DNA of 30,043 nucleotides from Bacteroidales bacterium (GTDB lineage: Bacteria > Bacteroidota > Bacteroidia > Bacteroidales > WCHB1-69). Both the position numbers and the translations under genes were made by a program. Location of the stretch: contig JAQUGA010000007.1 of NCBI GenBank assembly GCA_028684405.1, positions 1-30,043 of the forward strand, in the 5' to 3' direction. Shown piece after piece: positions 24,999 to 30,043 of the stretch. The notes under the pieces were generated by a model that ran no database searches, was not told the DNA's origin, and saw only the letters and a list, made by a program, of their open reading frames with translations. The stretch's first letter is position 1, and each line of letters opens with the position of its first letter.

Positions 24999-25685
24999 AT
25001 GAAAAAATTAGTTGTTTTAACTGGAGCCGGAATCAGTGCCGAAAGTGGAATTAAAACTTTTCGCGACCATGATGGTCTCTGGGAAAATCATCGTGTTGAA
25101 GATGTTGCAACCTATGATGCATGGTTGAATAATCCATCCTTAGTTTTGGATTTTTACAACCAAAGAAGGATAGAGTTAGGAAATGTGAAGCCCAATAAAG
25201 CACACTTGGATCTTGCCGAATTGGAAAAAGATTTTGATGTTCACATTATTACGCAAAATGTGGATGATTTGCACGAACGTGCGGGTTCTTCCAATATTCT
25301 CCACCTTCATGGCGAATTATGCAAAGTAAAAGGAGAGAACAACGAAAATGAAATTATTAATATTGGTTATACAGCTTTGAAAATAGGCGACAAATGTAGC
25401 CAAGGTTCACAGCTTCGGCCCGATATTGTTTGGTTTGGCGAAGCGGTTCCCAAAATGGAAGATGCTGTTCAAATTATCCACAAAGCTGATATTGTTGCCA
25501 TTATTGGAACTTCCATGCAAGTTCATCCGGCTGCTGGATTGATTCATTATGCTCCTGCTGATGCTCAATGCTTTTATATTGATCCGGGTGCAAAATCAAT
25601 CAGTGGAGTTCGGAATCTTACGATTATTGCTGAAAAAGCAACTATTGGAGTGGCTAAAATGAAAGAAATATTGATGGCAAAATAG
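24999..25685 (+). CDS. cobB: Sirtuin, NAD-dependent protein deacylase (class III type)
   Basis: A 228-residue sirtuin with NAD-binding GAGISAESGIKTFR (9-22), QNVD (86-89), catalytic His104 in LHLHGE and GTSMQVHPA. Tyr53 and Arg56 in DFYNQRR match the Tyr-x-x-Arg pair of class III sirtuins (SIRT5/CobB) that prefer succinyl or malonyl lysine. The zinc module is reduced: between HGE and LRPDIVWFGE only Cys108 and Cys133 remain where the family normally has two CxxC pairs. It starts 4 bases after the prenyl synthase gene, last in the run. It probably removes acyl groups from metabolic enzymes. Confidence 0.92.
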   Translation: MKKLVVLTGAGISAESGIKTFRDHDGLWENHRVEDVATYDAWLNNPSLVLDFYNQRRIELGNVKPNKAHLDLAELEKDFDVHIITQNVDDLHERAGSSNILHLHGELCKVKGENNENEIINIGYTALKIGDKCSQGSQLRPDIVWFGEAVPKMEDAVQIIHKADIVAIIGTSMQVHPAAGLIHYAPADAQCFYIDPGAKSISGVRNLTIIAEKATIGVAKMKEILMAK

Positions 25686-25700
25686 TTGCCTGAATTTGGG

Positions 25701-25725
25701 AGTAAATCAGTTGATGATTTTTACT
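25701..25725. terminator. Weak convergent hairpin
   Basis: AGTAAATCA (25701-25709) pairs with TGATTTTTACT (25715-25725) with a two-base bulge. It lies in the 21-base gap between the convergent sirtuin and solute-binding protein genes and covers the latter's stop codon. It is AT-rich and lacks a strong T run, so it is only a possible shared terminator. Confidence 0.3.
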
Positions 25726-27350
25726 TTCTTCAAGCTTAATAAATTCATTGAATTATTCCCCAATCCTTCGATGTTGTTTTGCACCAATCGTACCACCTGA
25801 TCATAATATAAAACAATAATTGGAGCATCCGCCATCATCACACTGTCCATTTTTGCATACAAATCAAAACGAACAGAATCGTCGATGGTTTTTTGAGATT
25901 TTTCGTATAAATCATCAAAAATAGGATTTTTATAATGGGTGTAATTGGGACCGCCAGGTGTGAAGTTTGAACTGTAAAAGAGTGATAAATAATTCTCTGC
26001 ATCAGGATAATCGGCAATCCACGAACCTCTAAAAAATGCCAGTTTCGATTTGGAAATTAAATCTCGCTGGGTGGCTGGTGGATTTACTTCAATTTTAAGA
26101 TTAATGCCAATTTTGGTGAGTTCGCTTTGAATGTATTGGCTCAAATCCAGATAGGAAGCCGAAACAGATAAAACGATGGGCTTTAATCCTTTTCCTGCTG
26201 GAAATCCGGCTTTAGCAAGCAATTGACGTGATTTTTCGGGATTGTAATTATAGCCATATCGACGATTTGCTACGAAACCGGGCAAGCCACGAGGAATAAT
26301 ACCATTGTAAGCTTCTTCGCCAATATTGTTTCGCAAGAATTGCATCATTTTTTGTCGGTCGAAACCATAATTTATGGCTTGGCGTACTTCTTTAATCATC
26401 AGAGGATTGTCCTCTTCATTTTCCAGTTCTGGATCGACCAAAAAACCCAAATATTCAGTATTTAAATAGGGCATGGTGTGCATTTTGAACTGGTCTTGAT
26501 ATTTCGGATTTAATTTTCCTGCGGAAGTCAGCAGTTCATCTTTGTAAGCGGCATCAATGCCTGATAGAAAATCGAGATTCCCTTTTACAAATTCCAAAAA
26601 TGCCGATTGCTTGTCTACAATAAAAGAGATGGCAACTGCGTCAATGTAGGGCAAGCGATGATTGTTTTCAAATTCAAAATAATCTTCGTTTTTTACCAAT
26701 ACTAATTTTACGCCCTCTTTCCACATTTTAAACTTAAAGGGACCTGTTCCCACGGGATGATTTCTGAAGTCTTTTCCGTATTTTTCCACCACTTCCCAAG
26801 GCACCGCAGAGCAATATTGCATGCTTAAAATTCCCAAAAACGGAGGAAAAGGGATGTTTAAGTGGATAATTAAGGTGCTGTCGTTAGGAGCTTCCATATT
26901 GAGTTTCCCATCCTCTTTTCGAGCCACATTTGAAAATACCCAAGCTCCGGGCGAAGCTGTTTTTTCATCAATAATTCTATTAAAACTAAAAACAAAGTCG
27001 CTGGCTAGTATTTTTCTTTCTTGCGAAAATTGAAAAAAATCCGTCTCATGAAAATAGACATCGTCTCTTAGTTGAAATGTATAGCTTTTTCCATCTTCTG
27101 AAATAGACCAAGATTTGGCAATAGATGGCTTCACATTCATGCTGTCGTCAATTTGTACCAATCCATTGTACAATTGATTGCATGCCCAAATAATAGATTG
27201 GTCGCGGGCAAAAGCAGGGTCTAGGGTGTTGATGCCAGCAGATTCATTGTAGCGAAAAACAACTCTGTTTTCATTGGTGTTTGTCTTTCTGTTGCACCCC
27301 CACAAAGCGATGGATAGAACAAAAATCAGACAGAAATCAACTTTTTTCAT
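25707..27350 (-). CDS. ABC transporter solute-binding lipoprotein, family 5 (oligopeptide type)
   Basis: A 547-residue SBP_bac_5 protein. It begins MKKVDFCLIF with a lipoprotein signal and lipobox-like LWGC (Cys about 19), so it is likely anchored to the membrane after LspA processing. Family features include INTLDPAFARDQSIIWACNQLYNGLVQ, the GKSYTFQLRDDVYFHE strand, NHPVGTGPFKF, VRQAINYGFDRQKM and a C-terminal YPDAENYLSLFYSSN. Substrates of the family are peptides, nickel or other small solutes; peptide is most likely. No permease or ATPase gene lies beside it, so it is an orphan here. The upstream frame opens further at 27389, but ATG 27350 gives the signal peptide. Confidence 0.9.
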   Translation of the reverse strand: MKKVDFCLIFVLSIALWGCNRKTNTNENRVVFRYNESAGINTLDPAFARDQSIIWACNQLYNGLVQIDDSMNVKPSIAKSWSISEDGKSYTFQLRDDVYFHETDFFQFSQERKILASDFVFSFNRIIDEKTASPGAWVFSNVARKEDGKLNMEAPNDSTLIIHLNIPFPPFLGILSMQYCSAVPWEVVEKYGKDFRNHPVGTGPFKFKMWKEGVKLVLVKNEDYFEFENNHRLPYIDAVAISFIVDKQSAFLEFVKGNLDFLSGIDAAYKDELLTSAGKLNPKYQDQFKMHTMPYLNTEYLGFLVDPELENEEDNPLMIKEVRQAINYGFDRQKMMQFLRNNIGEEAYNGIIPRGLPGFVANRRYGYNYNPEKSRQLLAKAGFPAGKGLKPIVLSVSASYLDLSQYIQSELTKIGINLKIEVNPPATQRDLISKSKLAFFRGSWIADYPDAENYLSLFYSSNFTPGGPNYTHYKNPIFDDLYEKSQKTIDDSVRFDLYAKMDSVMMADAPIIVLYYDQVVRLVQNNIEGLGNNSMNLLSLKKVKIIN

Positions 27351-27366
27351 AAATATAAAATATGGA

Positions 27367-27374
27367 CAAAAATA
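27367..27374 (-). promoter_or_regulatory. Candidate -7 box of the solute-binding protein gene
   Basis: TATTTTTG on the - strand matches TAnnTTTG, 16 bases before the ATG at 27350. No -33 TTG at normal distance, so support is weak. Confidence 0.3.
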
Positions 27375-27554
27375 TACAAAATAGAACATCTATTACATGC
27401 GCTCTAAGGCTTATTTTGATTTTTTCAAGAATAAATTATGTTTTCATTGTTTTTAAGTTTTCTGAATTATACTAAAATTAATTGTTTTATCTATTGCTGA
27501 ATCGTAAAATTCATAAATTTCATTGGGATTCGAAAAACAGTACGTCTTTTTTGT

Positions 27555-27562
27555 TATTTTTG
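27555..27562 (+). promoter_or_regulatory. Candidate -7 box of the PASTA gene
   Basis: TATTTTTG matches TAnnTTTG and is followed by GTGGG, 43 bases before the ATG at 27606. The nearest upstream TTG lies 29 bases away, longer than usual. Confidence 0.38.
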
Positions 27563-27605
27563 TGGGTTAAACAATATTCTTTTTTGAATTGGGTTATATA
27601 AAGTT

Positions 27606-28184
27606 ATGGATAAAATATTAGACTTCTTAAAGAAACCGCTGATAAAGCATCTATTGCTTGGGCTAGCATCTTTTATCGTATTGATTATTATTATTTCGTA
27701 CGTGTTGAGGTTCTATACTCGGCATGGTGAAGCATATGAGCTTGCTAACTTTGAAGGAATGACCCTCGAACAAATTGAAAACTCGGGCGATGCTTCAATG
27801 TTTGAGATAATCGTGATAGATTCGGTTTTTGTGCCGAATAAACCCAAAGGAAGCGTTCATACGCAGGATCCTCCTGCGGGCTCTCTAGTGAAATCTGGAA
27901 GAAAAGTGTATGTAAGCACTGTTGCTTTTGGTATGCCGAAAGTGGTGATGCCCGATTTGTCGGATTTGTCATTAAGACAAGCCACTAATACGTTGGAAAA
28001 TATTGGCTTGGCGGTAGGAGATGTGATATATAAGCCCAGCAAATTTCACAATGTGGTTTATGAACAAATATATAAAGGTCGTCCCATTTTTCCAGGTACC
28101 GAAATCGACCAAGGATCCGCCATTATTTTAGTAGTGGGTCGTGAAGGCTACGTTGATGAAACTGAAACAACAAATGAAAACTAA
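27606..28184 (+). CDS. PASTA-domain membrane protein
   Basis: A 192-residue bitopic protein: short cytosolic N-terminus, one membrane helix (about 15-37) and two PASTA domains outside the membrane (about 45-108 and 109-180). The second is clearest: VMPDLSDLSLRQATNTLENIGL, then GRPIFPGTEIDQGSAIILVV. PASTA domains in penicillin-binding proteins and Ser/Thr kinases bind peptidoglycan fragments or mediate contacts. Here there is no kinase or transpeptidase domain, so a structural or envelope-sensing role is the most that can be said. The following gene starts on the base after its stop. Confidence 0.9.
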   Translation: MDKILDFLKKPLIKHLLLGLASFIVLIIIISYVLRFYTRHGEAYELANFEGMTLEQIENSGDASMFEIIVIDSVFVPNKPKGSVHTQDPPAGSLVKSGRKVYVSTVAFGMPKVVMPDLSDLSLRQATNTLENIGLAVGDVIYKPSKFHNVVYEQIYKGRPIFPGTEIDQGSAIILVVGREGYVDETETTNEN

Positions 28185-30043
28185 ATGAAAAACAGACTTA
28201 TTTTTATCTCGATTATTATATTTAGCCTGACACTGTCGTTTGGGCAAGAAGTCGTAAGTGGTTTAGACCGAAATCTCGAAAAACAGAAACAAGAATTGTT
28301 TTTGAAAAGTACGACTATTGATTTTAGTCCAATAAACATCCCTTTTATCGATGATTTTTCAAACTATTCCGTTTTTCCAAATCCTAATCTATGGATCGAC
28401 CGCCATGCTTTTATCAACAATACTTTTGCTGTGCGTCCACCCACCATTGGTGTGGCCACTTTAGATGCACTCGATCAATATGGACGAATTCATCAAAATG
28501 CTGAATCTACTGCATTTTCGGCAGACTCCTTGACTTCTCGACCCATTCGTTTAGATACTCTTTTTACACCTGTTTATCGGCCTATTTCCATTGCCGATTC
28601 CATCTATTTTAGTTTCTTTTATCAACCCGGTGGTGGTGTTGGTCAGCCATGGCAACTTATTGGTGATAAGCCAGAATTTAATGATTCTTTGATTGTTGAG
28701 TTTGGATATAGAACGAATGAACTTGTTTTTGATCATTTTAGATTGGAACCTCAGGAAATAACGACATTTTTTATGGCCGGAGACTCTATTGAAAATCATT
28801 GTTATCCCGGAGTTTATATTGTATTGGAAGACGCTATGTATCCGCAAGATACCTTGTGGGTAATTTGCGATACCGTTTATAAACCCGAAGTGATTTGGGA
28901 AAAAGTATGGCATTCCAATGGAAAAACATTGCAACAAATGCTAGATAGCACAGGAAAATATTTTAATCAAGTTTTGATTCCTATTTTGGATGAAAAATAT
29001 TTAAATTCAAGATTTCAATTTCGTTTTAGAAATTATGCCAGTATGGGCAATAATGCTCTTGCTGGATGGCTCGGAAACATTGATCAGTGGAATATTGACT
29101 ATGTTGTTTTAGACATTAACAGAACGTATCAAGATACATTAATCAAAGATGTGGCATTTGTAAATTCAGCTCCTTCCATTTTGAATAGATATCAATCGAT
29201 GCCTTGGAATCAGTTTGTTGGTTTTCAGCAAACTGAATTGAAGGATACACTTTATATGACCTTGATAAATTTGGATAACATTACCAAAAACACAAGTTAT
29301 GTTTATGAAGTGAAAGCATCGTCTGGAGAAGAAGTTTACAGTTATGATGGAGGTAGCTATAATTTAGATTCTTATTTTTTAAATGGTTATCAAGGATATC
29401 AGCCGCATGCTCGTCCTCCCGTAAAATTCACTCTTCCAGAAGATAGCGGCGACAGTGCTTTGTTTGTCATTACGCATATTCATAAGGAAGCAGGTTTGGG
29501 AGACAAACGTGCGGAAAATGACACCATTCGATTTAATCAAAGATTTTATAATTACTTTTCATACGATGATGGAATTCCCGAAAATGGGTATGGCTTATCC
29601 GTTGCTGGTGGCAGATTAGCGTATCGTTTCGCTTTAAATGTTCCCGACACTTTGAGGGCAATTCAGATGTTTTTCAATCGTACTTTTGATAATGCCAATC
29701 AGCAAAGCTTTTACCTAAGCGTTTGGGATAATTTAAATGGAAAACCAGGAAATGTGATTTACGAAAAGCCATTTACGCTTCCCATGTTTGAAGATTCAAT
29801 TTTTATGTTTCACACGTATAAACTAGAAGAACCAATATTAGTAAACGGCACCTTTTATGTGGGTTGGCGACAAAACACCGCTGCAAATTTGAATATTGGC
29901 TTTGATCGAAATAATGATGCTTCATCAAATATTTTTTACAATACCGATGGCACATGGAATAATACCCTTTATACGGGAGCCTTAATGATTCGTCCAATGA
30001 TGGGGAAACATTTCTCGATGGTAAGTGTCAAAGAGGAGGTTTT
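28185..30043 (+). CDS. Large secreted protein, probable T9SS cargo (3' end outside window)
   Basis: An open frame of 619 codons with no stop up to the window edge; because it is unclosed it is easy to miss. The ATG is directly next to the TAA of the PASTA gene. A signal peptide (MKNRLIFISIIIFSLTLSFG, then Gln) is followed by a beta-rich, Asp/Asn-rich extracellular sequence with WLGNIDQWNIDYVVLDIN and a late segment containing FYVGWRQN and ALMIRPMMGK. Those last motifs resemble what I recall from Bacteroidota proteins that end in a type A T9SS sorting domain, but the tail is not in view. No catalytic motif is recognised. It is probably cotranscribed with the PASTA gene. Confidence 0.82.
   Translation, partial: MKNRLIFISIIIFSLTLSFGQEVVSGLDRNLEKQKQELFLKSTTIDFSPINIPFIDDFSNYSVFPNPNLWIDRHAFINNTFAVRPPTIGVATLDALDQYGRIHQNAESTAFSADSLTSRPIRLDTLFTPVYRPISIADSIYFSFFYQPGGGVGQPWQLIGDKPEFNDSLIVEFGYRTNELVFDHFRLEPQEITTFFMAGDSIENHCYPGVYIVLEDAMYPQDTLWVICDTVYKPEVIWEKVWHSNGKTLQQMLDSTGKYFNQVLIPILDEKYLNSRFQFRFRNYASMGNNALAGWLGNIDQWNIDYVVLDINRTYQDTLIKDVAFVNSAPSILNRYQSMPWNQFVGFQQTELKDTLYMTLINLDNITKNTSYVYEVKASSGEEVYSYDGGSYNLDSYFLNGYQGYQPHARPPVKFTLPEDSGDSALFVITHIHKEAGLGDKRAENDTIRFNQRFYNYFSYDDGIPENGYGLSVAGGRLAYRFALNVPDTLRAIQMFFNRTFDNANQQSFYLSVWDNLNGKPGNVIYEKPFTLPMFEDSIFMFHTYKLEEPILVNGTFYVGWRQNTAANLNIGFDRNNDASSNIFYNTDGTWNNTLYTGALMIRPMMGKHFSMVSVKEEV

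Noticed and set aside
28551..28937. 128-codon - strand frame near the right end
   Set aside because: Opposite the long uninterrupted secreted-protein frame (28185 to window end), which has a signal peptide and adjoins the PASTA gene.
1..30043. CRISPR arrays, tRNA/rRNA, transposases, phage genes, defence systems
   Set aside because: Looked for direct repeats, cloverleaf-like segments and hallmark protein motifs; none found.

Overview
The window reads as a chromosomal segment of an AT-rich member of the Bacteroidota, most likely Bacteroidales/Marinilabiliales-like. The clues are a type IX secretion (T9SS) C-terminal sorting domain, a DUF4492-cydA-cydB cluster, an ileS-TraR/DksA-lspA cluster, several TAnnTTTG (-7) promoter boxes of the Bacteroidota type, A-rich leaders instead of strong Shine-Dalgarno sites, and a eukaryote-like long IleRS. 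No phage, CRISPR array, insertion sequence, tRNA or rRNA is visible.

Layout. (1) 196-3240, + strand: cytochrome bd oxidase unit (DUF4492, cydA, cydB and an unlisted 40-residue one-helix protein), closed by a strong terminator. (2) 3347-6274: secreted C10 (streptopain-like) cysteine peptidase with duplicated accessory modules and a T9SS tail. (3) 6425-8215: divergent pyruvate carboxylase B/oxaloacetate decarboxylase alpha-like protein whose C-terminal biotinyl-type domain has no biotin lysine, followed by a 24-bp perfect palindrome and a bidirectional terminator. (4) 8370-9830, - strand: aminoacyl-histidine dipeptidase. (5) 10080-10208: long hairpin-forming inverted repeat that supplies the stop codon of a large AsmA-like gene (10204-13035, -). 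(6) 13180-15308, -: nrfHA, respiratory ammonia-forming nitrite reductase with its own terminator. (7) 15404-16207 (-) alpha/beta hydrolase and 16301-17218 (+) TIGR01777 SDR protein, divergently transcribed. (8) 17215-21786, -: ileS, a TraR/DksA-like protein and lspA. (9) 22212-25685, +: tight four-gene run rfbA, NAD-sugar epimerase, polyprenyl diphosphate synthase, sirtuin. (10) 25707-27350 (-) peptide-type ABC solute-binding lipoprotein. (11) 27606-30043 (+) PASTA-domain membrane protein followed directly by a large secreted protein that runs off the window.

How they fit together. Cytochrome bd (high-affinity oxygen reduction) and NrfHA (nitrite to ammonia, electrons from menaquinol) both draw on the quinol pool and suggest a facultative or microaerobic/anaerobic life style. 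The secreted peptidase, PepD and the peptide-binding lipoprotein suggest growth on proteins and peptides. The rest is mainly housekeeping: translation, lipoprotein processing, envelope and isoprenoid synthesis. Nothing here is clearly a new defence or mobile system. The best leads are the small fourth cyd gene, the lysine-less biotinyl domain, the inverted repeat at 10.1 kb, the coiled-coil tail on the AsmA protein, and the sirtuin and TraR proteins that have lost zinc cysteines.
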